Assembly: GCF_013408525.1 (NCBI RefSeq)
Contig: NZ_JACBZM010000001.1
Coordinates: forward strand, 3,906,001 to 3,970,000
Source: Nocardioides aromaticivorans
GTDB taxonomy: Bacteria > Actinomycetota > Actinomycetes > Propionibacteriales > Nocardioidaceae
Reading direction: 5' to 3'
Length of the DNA: 64,000 bases
Made by a program: the position numbers and the translations under genes. Shown here one piece after another: positions 7,670 through 15,770 of this stretch. Below the pieces are notes generated by a model. The model searched no databases, was not told where the DNA came from, and saw nothing but the letters and a program-made list of their open reading frames with translations. Every line of letters starts with the position of its first letter. Within the stretch, counting starts at the first letter, position 1.

Positions 7670-9826
7670 TCAGTCGTGGGCGAAGGTGATGGCGGGCAGG
7701 ATCCGGCGCAGCCACACCGGCGTCGCCCAGGCGGCGCGGCCGGAGACGCGCAGCAGGACGGGCAGCAGGACCAGGCGGACGAGGAAGGCGTCGAGCAGGA
7801 CGGCGACCCCGAGGATCACGCCCATCTCCTTGGGAGGCAGTGGGCCGGACAGGGCGAAGGTGAAGAACACCGCGACCATGACGCCGCCGGCGGCGAAGAT
7901 CACCCGGCCGGAGTGGGCCACGGCGCCGACCATGGCCTCGCGCGGGTCGCCCGACTTCTCCCAGTGCTCCTTCGCCGAGGCGAGCAGGAAGACCGTGTAG
8001 TCCATCGCGATGGCGAAGATCATCGCGAAGAAGAACACCGGCGCCCAGGCGTCGAGGAAGCCCTGTGACTCGAAGCCGAGCAGGCCCGCGCCGTGGCCCT
8101 CCTGGAAGACCAGGCGGGCGACACCGAAGGCGGCGGCGGTGGACAGCAGGCTCGCGAGCGTGCCGAGCAGGGAGATCAACGGTGCCTGCAGGGCGACGAG
8201 CAGCAGCAGGAAGCCGAGGAGCAGGACCACGCCGATGACCACCGGCGTCGAGCGGTGCAGTTGGTCGGTGAGGTCGATGTTCTCGACGGCGGCGCCGCCG
8301 ACCAGCGCCGAGTCGGGGAGCTCGGCCCGGAGCCGGTCGACCGTGTCCGGGAGCGCCGGGTCGGAGGGGTCCACCGTCGGCATCGCCTGGACGAGCACCC
8401 GGTCGGTGCCGTCGGTGGCCGGCATGGCGGGCAGCACGGCGGCGATGCCCGGGTCCGCGGCCAGGGCGGCGCTCGTGGCGTCGGCGTCGATACCGTCCGC
8501 GACGACCTGCAGCATGCCGGGCGCGCCCGGTCCGAAGGCGTCCTTGACCTGCTCGTAGCCGAGCCGGGCACTGGCGTCCTCGGGCAGCACCTTGATCGAG
8601 GGCATGCCCGTCTTCAGGCCGAGGACGGGAGCGGCCAGGACCAGGAGCACCAGGGTGGAGCCGATGCCCCACACCGCCGGCCGCCGCCACAGGTGCTCAC
8701 CCCACCGGGCGAACACGGGGGAGCGGTGCTCGCCCACCTTCACCCACGGCAGGGCCAGCCGGTTGATCCGCCCGTCGAGCTTGAACAGCACCAGCGGCAG
8801 CAGGGTGAGCGTCGCGGCCAGCACGAAGACGACCGAGATCATGATGCCGCCGGCCATCGAGCGGAACGACGGCGAGGGCACGAGCATCACGGCGGACAGT
8901 GACACCAGCACGGTGGCGCCGGACAGCAGGACCGCCTTGCCGGCCGTGTCCATGGTCTCGGCGATCGCCTGGCGTGGCGAGCCGTGCTGGCCGAGCCGGG
9001 CCGCCCGGTAGCGGACGACGAGGAAGAGTGCATAGTCGATGCCGAGTGCCAGGGCGAACATCATCGCGAAGTTCATCGCCCAGATGGAGACGGGCACGAC
9101 CTCGTTGATGAGGACCAGCGAGCCGGCGGAGGCCACCAGCCCGGCCAGGGTCAGCAGCAGCGGAAGCCCGGCTGCGACGAGGGCGCCGAAGGCGAGCACG
9201 AGGATCGCCAGGGTGACCGGCCAGGAGAACATCTCCGAGGTCAGCATCGCGTCGAGGTTCGCCTCGTTGAAGTCGGACCACAGCAGCGACGAGCCGGTGG
9301 GATTGACCTCGACGCCGCCGGTCGAGAGGCCCTGGAGCTCCTCCTTCAGGTCGGTGGCGACCCGGACCATCTCGTTGGTGTCGACGCCCGCACCCGCGAG
9401 CACGACGGCGGTGCGGCCGTCGGGGGAGAGGCTGGCGCCGGGCACGGGGGCGATGACCTCGGCCAGGCGCGGCTCGTCCTCGAGGATGCGCGTCACCTCG
9501 GCCACGACCCGGGCGCCGGTGCCGGACTCGAGCGATCCGTCGGTCGCGTGCACGACGACCTGGATCGCGTGGCTGGCGTCGCCGCCGAAGTGCTCCTGCG
9601 CGAGGTCGCGCACGGTCACGGACTCCGAGCCGTCGGCCTGCCAGCCGGCGCCGGAGAGGCTCTTCTCCACGGACGGGGCGAAGACGCCCAGCCCGATCAC
9701 GATCGCGATCCAGACGAGGCCGACGCCTCCCCGGTGCTCGGTCACCCAGACCCCGAGCCGCCCGAGGGGGCCGGGCCGCCAGGTGTGCGAGGCCGCCTCC
9801 GGTGCGGCCGATGTCGTCTGCGCCAC
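7670..9826 (-). CDS. MMPL family transporter (RND superfamily)
   Basis: 718 residues. Two repeated halves, each with one long periplasmic-side loop after the first membrane helix and a five-helix bundle; the proton-relay region DYALFLVVRYR (first half) and DYTVFLLASAKE (second half) is clear. Such proteins export lipids or hydrophobic compounds in actinobacteria. GTG 9826 is chosen because AAGGAGG lies 7 bases upstream and the C6G6 palindromes lie just beyond; the frame continues further upstream but through the divergent DUF302 gene. Divergent from DUF302/CsoR, so probably controlled by that repressor. Confidence 0.9.
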   Translation of the reverse strand: MAQTTSAAPEAASHTWRPGPLGRLGVWVTEHRGGVGLVWIAIVIGLGVFAPSVEKSLSGAGWQADGSESVTVRDLAQEHFGGDASHAIQVVVHATDGSLESGTGARVVAEVTRILEDEPRLAEVIAPVPGASLSPDGRTAVVLAGAGVDTNEMVRVATDLKEELQGLSTGGVEVNPTGSSLLWSDFNEANLDAMLTSEMFSWPVTLAILVLAFGALVAAGLPLLLTLAGLVASAGSLVLINEVVPVSIWAMNFAMMFALALGIDYALFLVVRYRAARLGQHGSPRQAIAETMDTAGKAVLLSGATVLVSLSAVMLVPSPSFRSMAGGIMISVVFVLAATLTLLPLVLFKLDGRINRLALPWVKVGEHRSPVFARWGEHLWRRPAVWGIGSTLVLLVLAAPVLGLKTGMPSIKVLPEDASARLGYEQVKDAFGPGAPGMLQVVADGIDADATSAALAADPGIAAVLPAMPATDGTDRVLVQAMPTVDPSDPALPDTVDRLRAELPDSALVGGAAVENIDLTDQLHRSTPVVIGVVLLLGFLLLLVALQAPLISLLGTLASLLSTAAAFGVARLVFQEGHGAGLLGFESQGFLDAWAPVFFFAMIFAIAMDYTVFLLASAKEHWEKSGDPREAMVGAVAHSGRVIFAAGGVMVAVFFTFALSGPLPPKEMGVILGVAVLLDAFLVRLVLLPVLLRVSGRAAWATPVWLRRILPAITFAHD

Positions 9827-9847
9827 GGTGGCGCCTCCTTTCGAGTT

Positions 9848-9898
9848 ATCCCCCCGGGGGGTTAGGATCAGGACAGTAGCAGATCCCCCCGGGGGGAT
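9848..9898. promoter_or_regulatory. Twin C6G6 palindromes, candidate CsoR/CstR-family operators
   Basis: Two copies of CCCCCCGGGGGG flanked by A/T: 9850-9861 (AT before, TTA after) and 9885-9896. The second is a perfect 16-bp palindrome ATCCCCCCGGGGGGAT (9883-9898). Centres are 35 bp apart. G/C-tract palindromes with AT flanks are the known operator type of CsoR-family repressors, and a member of that family is encoded 450 bases away. The pair lies between the divergent starts at 9826 and 9921, so one protein could control both units. Confidence 0.75.
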
Positions 9899-9920
9899 AG
9901 TGAATCGACAGGAGAACCCG

Positions 9921-10349
9921 ATGGACAGCACCGACTTCACGCTGGGAGCCACCCTCGATGCGTCGTACGACGAGACGGTGGCGCGCGTGCGCGCCCTGCT
10001 CGCCGACGCCGGCTTCGGCGTCCTGACGGAGATCGACATCCGCGCCACGCTCCAGGCCAAGCTCGGCGTGGAGGTGCCCGCACAGCTGATCCTCGGCGCC
10101 TGCCGGCCCGAGCTGGCCCACCGTGCCCTGCAGGTCGAGCCGCGCGTGGCGGCGCTGATGCCGTGCAATGTCGTCGTCGCCGACGCAGGGGAGGGGCGCA
10201 CCCGCGTCGATGTCATGGACCCTGCGCTGATCGCCTCACTGGCGCCGGACCCCCGGCTCGCCGAGGTGGCCGCCGAGGGTCGTGCCCGGCTGACCGGGAT
10301 GATGGAGGCACTGACCGCGACTGCAGCACCTGACGGGAGCAACCGATGA
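9921..10349 (+). CDS. DUF302 domain protein
   Basis: 142 residues. The DUF302 core runs from DASYDETVARVRALLADAGFGVLTEIDI to the LGACRPELAHRAL and LMPCNVVV strands; Cys residues occur in both of the last motifs. Function of the family is not established; members often sit near sulfur or metal stress genes. ATG 9921 follows AGGAGA. Its stop overlaps the ATG of the CsoR-family gene, so the two are co-translated from the operator region. Confidence 0.85.
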   Translation: MDSTDFTLGATLDASYDETVARVRALLADAGFGVLTEIDIRATLQAKLGVEVPAQLILGACRPELAHRALQVEPRVAALMPCNVVVADAGEGRTRVDVMDPALIASLAPDPRLAEVAAEGRARLTGMMEALTATAAPDGSNR

Positions 10350-10606
10350 AGCTGGAGCCTGAGGAGATCAAGGCGATCATCACCCGCCTCAAGCGGGCCA
10401 ACGGCCACCTGGCGTCGGTGATCCGGATGCTCGAGGAGGGCGCGGAGTGCGAGGACGCGCTGATGCAGCTCGCCGCCGTCAACAAGGCGGTCGGGCGCGG
10501 CGGCTACGCGCTGGTCGCCACCGGCCTGCAGAAGTGCCTGGTCGAGGGCGGCCCGGACAGCGTCGACGCGAAGAAGATGGAGAAGCTCTTCCTCGCGCTG
10601 GCCTGA
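10346..10606 (+). CDS. CsoR-family repressor of CstR-like (persulfide sensor) type
   Basis: 86-residue all-helical DUF156 protein. Alignment to the Cu(I) sensor CsoR (ligands C36, H61, C65) gives C35 and C64 here, but position 60 is Gly in ATGLQKC where CsoR has His. Absence of the His with both Cys kept is the pattern of CstR, which senses persulfides by forming Cys-Cys links instead of binding copper. The tail also lacks the long C-terminal extension of mycobacterial CsoR. Likely represses itself, DUF302 and the divergent MMPL unit through the C6G6 sites. Confidence 0.85.
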   Translation: MKLEPEEIKAIITRLKRANGHLASVIRMLEEGAECEDALMQLAAVNKAVGRGGYALVATGLQKCLVEGGPDSVDAKKMEKLFLALA

Positions 10607-10614
10607 TCTTCGCC

Positions 10615-10673
10615 GTTCACCTACCGAATTCGTCGTGGATCAGGCGATCTCACGACAATTTCGGTAGGTGAAC
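10615..10673. repeat. Long imperfect inverted repeat between convergent genes, possible bidirectional terminator
   Basis: Arms 10615-10637 and 10651-10673 (23 bases each, starting GTTCACCTACCGAA and ending TTCGGTAGGTGAAC) pair with three mismatches around a 13-base loop. It sits between the CsoR-family gene (ends 10606, plus) and the alpha/beta hydrolase gene (ends 10687, minus). Position suits a shared terminator, but the arms are longer than needed and there is no T tract, so a mobile palindromic repeat is also possible. Confidence 0.6.
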
Positions 10674-10686
10674 CGCACCACCCGGG

Positions 10687-11364
10687 TCAGGCGAGGACCT
10701 CGCGCACGGACGCGGTGGCCCAGGCGTTCCAGAGCGACGTGCGGCGCAGGAGGTAGTGCCCGACGGCGCCCATGTCGGTGAACTCCGCGTCGGCGACGGC
10801 GCTCGCCCGCTCGACGTACTTCCTCGTCGCGCGGGCGGAGGTGATCCGGTCCCGGCGGCCGTGGGCGGCGCGCAGGACCTTGCCGGCCAGTGGCTCGACC
10901 GGGTCGCTGGGCGGCAGCCACGGGGCGAGCGCGACGACGCCGCGCACGGACGGGTGGTCCGCGACGGCGACGCCGGTGCGGGCGCCCATCGAGTGGCCGA
11001 CGACCGCGACGGGCAGGCCGTGCTCGGCGGCGAGGGCATCCAGCGCCCACCGCGCGTCCGGGACGGGCGAGGGGAGTGCGCCGGCGGCGGCGTTCCAGCC
11101 CTTGACCCGGTAGCGCAGCAGCACCACGCCGATGCCGTCGCCGTTCAGCGGGCCGGCGAGGTGGCGGGCCAGCGCGCGGCCGCGGCGCCACGACAGGCTG
11201 CGGCCGTCGACCGGCATGGTGCCGTGCTCGGCACCGCCGTGCAGGACCAGCGCGATCGCGCGTGGCGAGGCGGGAAGGTGCTCGTCGGTGAACGTCGGGG
11301 AGGTGGTCACGGCATCCATCTCCCCGTCTTCGGAGCCGGCCGGGCGGCCGGATTGCTCAGCCAT
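10687..11364 (-). CDS. Alpha/beta hydrolase (dienelactone hydrolase-like)
   Basis: 225 residues. LVLHGGAEHG oxyanion-side strand, nucleophile elbow VGHSMGARTG, and a late acid/His region (TDMGAVGHYLLRR). Predicted cytosolic serine hydrolase, substrate unknown. Start taken at ATG 11364, which overlaps the photolyase stop by eight bases; an internal ATG at 11319 (MDAVTTSP) is possible and neither has a strong ribosome site. Co-directional with the photolyase gene. Confidence 0.75.
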   Translation of the reverse strand: MAEQSGRPAGSEDGEMDAVTTSPTFTDEHLPASPRAIALVLHGGAEHGTMPVDGRSLSWRRGRALARHLAGPLNGDGIGVVLLRYRVKGWNAAAGALPSPVPDARWALDALAAEHGLPVAVVGHSMGARTGVAVADHPSVRGVVALAPWLPPSDPVEPLAGKVLRAAHGRRDRITSARATRKYVERASAVADAEFTDMGAVGHYLLRRTSLWNAWATASVREVLA

Positions 11365-12667
11365 GCTGGCGCAGCAGGTGGTAGGCCTCGAGCGTCTCCG
11401 CGCGCTGCTCGGCGTGGTCGACGATCGGCTCCGGGTAGTCGCCCCGCGTCGGGTCCTCCAGCTCGGGGACCCACCGGCGCACGTACGCCCCGTCGGGGTC
11501 GAACTTCTTGGCCTGTGAGGTCGGGTTGAAGATCCGGAAGTACGGCGCCGCGTCGGTCCCGCACCCGGCGACCCACTGCCAGTTGTGCTGGTTGCTCGCG
11601 AGGTCCCCGTCGACGAGGTGGCGCATGAAGTGCCGCGCGCCGTGGGTCCACTCGACGTGGAGGTCCTTGACCAGGAAGGACGCCACGACCATCCGCACCC
11701 GGTTGTGCATCCAGCCCTCGGCGAGCAGCTGGCGCATCCCGGCGTCGACGATCGGGTAGCCGGTGCGGCCCTCCGCCCACGCGGCCAGCCGCTCCCGCAG
11801 CGCGCGGCCGGTCACGTAGGGCAGCCCCTTCAGCTCGGGCTTGAAGTACTCGCGCGCGGAGTCCGGCCACGCGTGCAGCACGTGCGCGTGGAACTCCCGC
11901 CACGCCAGCTCCTTGCGGAAGACCGCCTCGTGGTGGTTGCGGGCGTCGAGGTCCGCCAGCAGGGTGCGCGGGTGGATCGCGCCCCAGCGCAGGTAGGTGG
12001 ACAGGCGCGAGGTCTCGTCGAGGTCGGGGCGGTCGCGGACGTCGTCGTACGGCGTCCCGCGGAACTCCTCCCAGCGGGCGAGGGCGGCGGCCTCCCCGGC
12101 CTCGGGCAGCTGGACATCGCCCAGGTCGGGTGCCTCGGGCAGGCCGTCCGAGGGGGCTCCGACCCAGTCGACGGCGGCCGGGTCGGACTCCGCCGGCGCC
12201 CGCCAACGGTGGTCGACCCACGCCTTGTGGAAGGGCGTGAAGACCTTGTAGGGCTGGCCTGCTCCGGTGGAGAGGCGGCCCGGGGCGACCGCGTACGGCG
12301 ACCCGGTGCGCACGAGCGGCACGTCACCGAGGGCGTCCTCGATGCGGGCGTCCCGCGCGGCGCCGTACGGGCCGAAGTCGGCGCTCACGTGCACGGCCGC
12401 GGCGCCGGTCTCGGCGACCAGCGCGGACAGCACCTCCTCGGGCCGGCCGCTGCGCACCACCAGCCCCGGGCCGTGCGCACGCAGGTCGCGGTCGAGGGCC
12501 TCCAGCGACCGGGCGAGGAACGCCCGGCGCGCGGGGCCGGAGGGGGCCAGGAGCGCGTCGTCGAGGACGAAGACCGGCAGCACCGGGCCGTCGGCGGCCG
12601 CGGCGAGCAGGGCGGGGTGGTCGCCCAGACGCAGGTCCCGGCGGAACCACAGGATGCTCGGGGTCAC
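11357..12667 (-). CDS. phr: Deoxyribodipyrimidine photolyase
   Basis: 436 residues: N-terminal photolyase domain starting ILWFRRDLRLGDHPAL (antenna binding) and C-terminal FAD domain with the WMHNRVRMVVASFLVKDL and NWQWVAGCGTDAAPYFRIFNP blocks that contact FAD and the lesion. It repairs UV cyclobutane dimers using blue light. GTG start at 12667. Followed immediately by an overlapping alpha/beta hydrolase gene. Confidence 0.95.
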   Translation of the reverse strand: MTPSILWFRRDLRLGDHPALLAAAADGPVLPVFVLDDALLAPSGPARRAFLARSLEALDRDLRAHGPGLVVRSGRPEEVLSALVAETGAAAVHVSADFGPYGAARDARIEDALGDVPLVRTGSPYAVAPGRLSTGAGQPYKVFTPFHKAWVDHRWRAPAESDPAAVDWVGAPSDGLPEAPDLGDVQLPEAGEAAALARWEEFRGTPYDDVRDRPDLDETSRLSTYLRWGAIHPRTLLADLDARNHHEAVFRKELAWREFHAHVLHAWPDSAREYFKPELKGLPYVTGRALRERLAAWAEGRTGYPIVDAGMRQLLAEGWMHNRVRMVVASFLVKDLHVEWTHGARHFMRHLVDGDLASNQHNWQWVAGCGTDAAPYFRIFNPTSQAKKFDPDGAYVRRWVPELEDPTRGDYPEPIVDHAEQRAETLEAYHLLRQHG

Positions 12668-12704
12668 CCGGCCATGCTGGCAGACGGGCGGGAAAGCGGG
12701 TCTC

Positions 12705-12806
12705 GTGACGGTCGCTGCGCGACCTCCTCGACCACCGGGTCACGGTCGCTGCGCGACCTCCTCGACCACCGGGTGACGGTCGCTGCGCGACCTCCTCGAC
12801 CACCGG
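12705..12806. repeat. Three tandem 34-bp units of a dispersed hairpin repeat
   Basis: Three near-identical 34-bp units begin at 12705, 12739 and 12773. Each carries the hairpin GGTCGC-TGC-GCGACC followed by TCCTCGACCACCGG; units differ mainly at one base (GTGACGG or GTCACGG). A single diverged copy lies at 20226-20259. The array is between the photolyase start (12667) and the CrtI-like stop (12816), both minus strand. Likely a dispersed non-coding repeat family. Confidence 0.85.
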
Positions 12807-12815
12807 AGACCCCGG

Positions 12816-14228
12816 TCAGCGCAGCCCGAGGTCCTTCAACGCGAGCCGGGCCGCCCGGTAGCCGGCCATGCCGTGCGCGCCCGGTCCCGGCGGCGCCGCC
12901 GCCGAGCAGAGGTAGACCCCGCGGGCGCCGGTCCGGTAGGGGTTGCGGCCCGGCCGCGGTCCGAGCACCAGCGACGCCGGCGACTTGGCGCCGGTGAGGA
13001 TGTCGCCACCGACCCAGTTCTCGTTGACCGAGGCGAAGTCCGCCGGTCGGGTCACGTGGGTGCCCACGACCCGGTCGCGGAAGCCCGGCGCGAAGCGCTC
13101 GACCTGGGCGATGATCGCCTCGGTGGCGTCGCCGTCGTAGCCGGCCGGCACGTGGGCGTAGGCGTAGACCGGGTGCACGTCGCCACGTGAGCGGGATGGG
13201 TCGGCGACGTACTGCTGGCCGAGCAGGACGAACGGCCGCTCCGGCATCCGCCCGGTGGCGACGGCCTTCTCGCCGGCGATGATCTCGGCCGGTCCGCCCG
13301 CGAGGTGGAGCGTGCCGGCGCCGGCGAGCTCGGCGTCGCGCCACGGGATGCCCTGCGCGACGGCGAAGTCGACCTTGAAGGCGGCCGGTCCGTAGCGGTA
13401 GCGGCGGTAGGCGCGCCTGCTCCCGGAGGGCAGCTGGTCGTCGTACAGGCCCAGCGCGGCGGTCGGCGAGAGGTTCAGCAGGACGGCGTCGGCGGCCGGC
13501 AGCTGGCTCGCGGAGGTGACCCGGACGCCGGTCTCGATCTTGCCGCCGAGGTCGACGAGCGCCTTCGCCATCGCGTCCGTCAGCGCCTGGGTGCCGCCGA
13601 CCACGACCGGCCAGCCGTCGTGGTGGCCGGCCGTCAGGATGCCCATGCCGATGGCCGAGGAGAGCACCTCCGTGAGCGGGCGCATCGCGTGGGCCGTCGT
13701 ACCGAGGAAGAGGGCGCGGGCCTGCTCGGTGCGGAAGAAGCGGGCCAGCAGGGCTGCCGGGAGCAGGGTCGGCGTGCCGAAGCGGCCCATCAGCAGCGGG
13801 TGCCGGGGGAGGTGGACGACCGGCCCGAGGATGTCGCCGGCGAGCCTCTCCCAGGCTCGGGAGGGAGCGCCGAAGAGCATCCGCCAGCGGCGCGCGTCGG
13901 CCCCCAGGCCGGCCGCCGTCGCGTCCACGGAACGGCGCAGCAGCGCCGGCGCGGCGTCGTCGAGCGGGTGGGCCGCGTCGATCTCCGGCCAGGCCCACTG
14001 CAGGCCGTAGCGGTCCAGCCCGGCGAGCGCGGGCGACTGCACCGCCATCGGGTGGAAGGCGGCGCAGTGGTCGACGAGGATCCCCTCGCCGAACGGCTGC
14101 ACGGTCCGGGTGCCGCCGCCGATCTCGTCCCGCGCCTCGAGCACGGTGACCTGCACGCCGGCCTTCGCCAGGGTCAGCGCGGCCGCCAGGCCGTTGGGCC
14201 CGCTGCCGACCACGAGTGCGTCCGTCAT
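12816..14228 (-). CDS. FAD-dependent NAD(P)/FAD oxidoreductase, phytoene desaturase (CrtI)-like
   Basis: 470 residues. Starts MTDALVVGSGPNGLAAALTLAKAG with the FAD GxGxxG at 8-13, then TVLEARDEIGGGTRT; the C-terminal flavin motif lies around GVYLCSAAAPPGPGAHGMAGY. Length and layout match the phytoene dehydrogenase/amine oxidase family. No crtB, crtE or other carotenoid genes are adjacent, so carotenoid synthesis should not be assumed; many such actinobacterial proteins have unknown substrates. Confidence 0.85.
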   Translation of the reverse strand: MTDALVVGSGPNGLAAALTLAKAGVQVTVLEARDEIGGGTRTVQPFGEGILVDHCAAFHPMAVQSPALAGLDRYGLQWAWPEIDAAHPLDDAAPALLRRSVDATAAGLGADARRWRMLFGAPSRAWERLAGDILGPVVHLPRHPLLMGRFGTPTLLPAALLARFFRTEQARALFLGTTAHAMRPLTEVLSSAIGMGILTAGHHDGWPVVVGGTQALTDAMAKALVDLGGKIETGVRVTSASQLPAADAVLLNLSPTAALGLYDDQLPSGSRRAYRRYRYGPAAFKVDFAVAQGIPWRDAELAGAGTLHLAGGPAEIIAGEKAVATGRMPERPFVLLGQQYVADPSRSRGDVHPVYAYAHVPAGYDGDATEAIIAQVERFAPGFRDRVVGTHVTRPADFASVNENWVGGDILTGAKSPASLVLGPRPGRNPYRTGARGVYLCSAAAPPGPGAHGMAGYRAARLALKDLGLR

Positions 14229-14325
14229 GGGTACGACGGTAGGCCCAACAGCCGCGTCCCTCCCATGTCACGGCGTGCGGACTTGGCGCGCGGCCTTTGG
14301 TCTCCGCGCACAACACCGGAGATCG

Positions 14326-14359
14326 CCAGGTCCTCCCCGCGCCGGCGGGGAGGACCTGG
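14326..14359 (-). terminator. Rho-independent-type terminator of the PucR gene
   Basis: Perfect 15-bp stem: CCAGGTCCTCCCCGC (14326-14340), loop GCCG, and the complementary arm 14345-14359. It lies 24 bases beyond the PucR-type stop (14383, minus strand). No clear U tract follows, as is usual in high-GC actinobacteria. Confidence 0.8.
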
Positions 14360-14382
14360 TGGGGGGACCCGGGCTGCTGGTG

Positions 14383-15663
14383 TCAGTGCGTGGGGATCAG
14401 CAGGGCCCGGCCGAGCCAGTGGCACGCGGTGAGCGCGAGCTCGATCGCCTGTCGGTCGGAGCTGACCGGCCAGCCCATCGCCTTCTCGGCGGACGCGATC
14501 CGGTACTTCACCGAGTTCTTGTGCATCAACATCGCCTCGGCGGTGGCGGTGTAGCTGCTGTCGTGCTGGAAGAACAAGAGCAGCGTGTGCCGCAGTCGCT
14601 CGTGCTGCTCGTCGTCGAGGGCCAGGTCGCCGAGCGTCTCCTGCACCCAGGTGCGGGCGGTGTCGAGGTCGTTGGCCAGCAGGGCGGCGACCTTGAGGCC
14701 GGGCTCGTCGAAGGTCGTGACCGAGCGCTGCGGGTCGTCGCCGACCATCGCCACCTGCTGGGCGTGCAACGCCTCGCGGTGGGTACGACGGAAGCCCTCC
14801 ACCCCCGACGCGAGCCGGCCGAGCGCCAGGTTGGGCGCCGGCGGTCCACCGGCCTTGGCCAGGAGGGACTGGATCCCGCCGACATCGAGCTCGACCTCGT
14901 CGCGGACCGAGATCCAGATCCACGCCGACGCGCGGTCGCGCGGGATCACCAGCGGCGTACGCGACGAGCCGAGGAACTCCGCGATCGACGTCGCGGCACG
15001 GGTGAAGCGGGAGAGCTGGTCCTGCTGGGTGCCGGTCTCGTCGACCCACAGCACGCCACCGAGGTGCGGCACCCGCAGGCGGTAGCCCAGCGTGGTCTCG
15101 GCGGCGTCGATGTCGATCGGGGCGCCGGCGATGAGCTCCTCGACCCGGCCGACCCGGGCGCTGTTGCGCTCGGCCAGCCAGCGCTCGCGCTCGCCCTCGT
15201 AGACCGTGACCACGCCCTGCGAGATCCAGTCGATGTAGTCGAAGGTGACCTTCACGATCCGCTCGTAGGCCTCCGAGCGGACCTCGACCGGCGCCTCGAG
15301 CCGGTCGCACTCGGCGAAGGTCATCTCCAGCAGGTGCTGCTGGCCGAGCCGGTAGGCGCGCACCAGGGCGCTCATCGGCACCCCGCGCTGGGCGAGCCGC
15401 CGCGCGTACTCGTAGGCCGCCGACGGCGGCTCGATCTTGTCGAGCGTGATGTCGTGGCGCAGCGAGTAGAGGATGTTCTCGATGTTGCCCTCGATGCTGG
15501 CGTAGAGCAGCTCGAAGATCGCGCCGTCCTCGTCGAGCTCCTCGATGCGGTTCGAGAGGCGGTCGCGCATGCTGCTGGCCAGCTCGGTGATCCGGGCCTG
15601 GAGCGCCGTCGCGACGGTGGTCACCAGCACGTCGGCGGAGAGTGGAGGGGGAGCGTCTGCCAC
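14383..15663 (-). CDS. PucR family transcriptional regulator
   Basis: 426 residues. No DNA-binding domain at the N-terminus; a central GGDEF-like/sensory region, and a C-terminal PucR helix-turn-helix (about 365-415: DSSYTATAEAMLMHKNSVKYRIASAEKAMG). GTG 15663 is chosen as the first plausible start after the palindromes upstream; no strong ribosome site is seen. Located 107 bases after the acyl-CoA synthetase gene on the same strand, it probably regulates that lipid-linked unit. Two palindromes in the gap are candidate operators. Confidence 0.85.
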   Translation of the reverse strand: MADAPPPLSADVLVTTVATALQARITELASSMRDRLSNRIEELDEDGAIFELLYASIEGNIENILYSLRHDITLDKIEPPSAAYEYARRLAQRGVPMSALVRAYRLGQQHLLEMTFAECDRLEAPVEVRSEAYERIVKVTFDYIDWISQGVVTVYEGERERWLAERNSARVGRVEELIAGAPIDIDAAETTLGYRLRVPHLGGVLWVDETGTQQDQLSRFTRAATSIAEFLGSSRTPLVIPRDRASAWIWISVRDEVELDVGGIQSLLAKAGGPPAPNLALGRLASGVEGFRRTHREALHAQQVAMVGDDPQRSVTTFDEPGLKVAALLANDLDTARTWVQETLGDLALDDEQHERLRHTLLLFFQHDSSYTATAEAMLMHKNSVKYRIASAEKAMGWPVSSDRQAIELALTACHWLGRALLIPTH

Positions 15664-15687
15664 GTCTCGCAGTGTCCCAGACCGAGC

Positions 15688-15701
15688 GTGACGCGCGTCA
15701 C
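15688..15701. promoter_or_regulatory. GTGACGCGCGTCAC palindrome, CRP-type candidate site
   Basis: Perfect 14-bp palindrome 25 bases upstream of the PucR-type start. It fits the GTGA-N6-TCAC core of CRP/GlxR sites. A related GTGA-N6-TCA box lies upstream of the DUF3556 gene at 19153. No CRP-family gene is visible in the window. Confidence 0.4.
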
Positions 15702-15730
15702 TGTGCTCGCGCCACGACTGCGGGCCCGCG

Positions 15731-15751
15731 CTTTGGTCGCGGCGACCAAAG
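15731..15751. promoter_or_regulatory. CTTTGGTCGC-G-GCGACCAAAG inverted repeat, candidate operator
   Basis: Ten-base perfect arms with one central base, between the acyl-CoA synthetase stop (15771) and the PucR-type start (15663), both minus strand. Either the PucR protein's own site or a weak terminator of the upstream gene; the lack of a T tract and the AT-rich outer half-sites favour an operator. A half-site CTTTGGTC recurs at 14295, beyond the PucR-type gene. Confidence 0.45.
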
Positions 15752-15770
15752 GCCTGCTGCGGGGGACGGC

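Noticed and set aside
10346..10606. Copper sensor CsoR
   Set aside because: The His ligand is replaced by Gly and no copper ATPase or copper chaperone gene is adjacent.
12816..14228. Carotenoid phytoene desaturase (crtI)
   Set aside because: The fold fits but no crtB, crtE or crtY neighbours are present, so the specific name is not supported.
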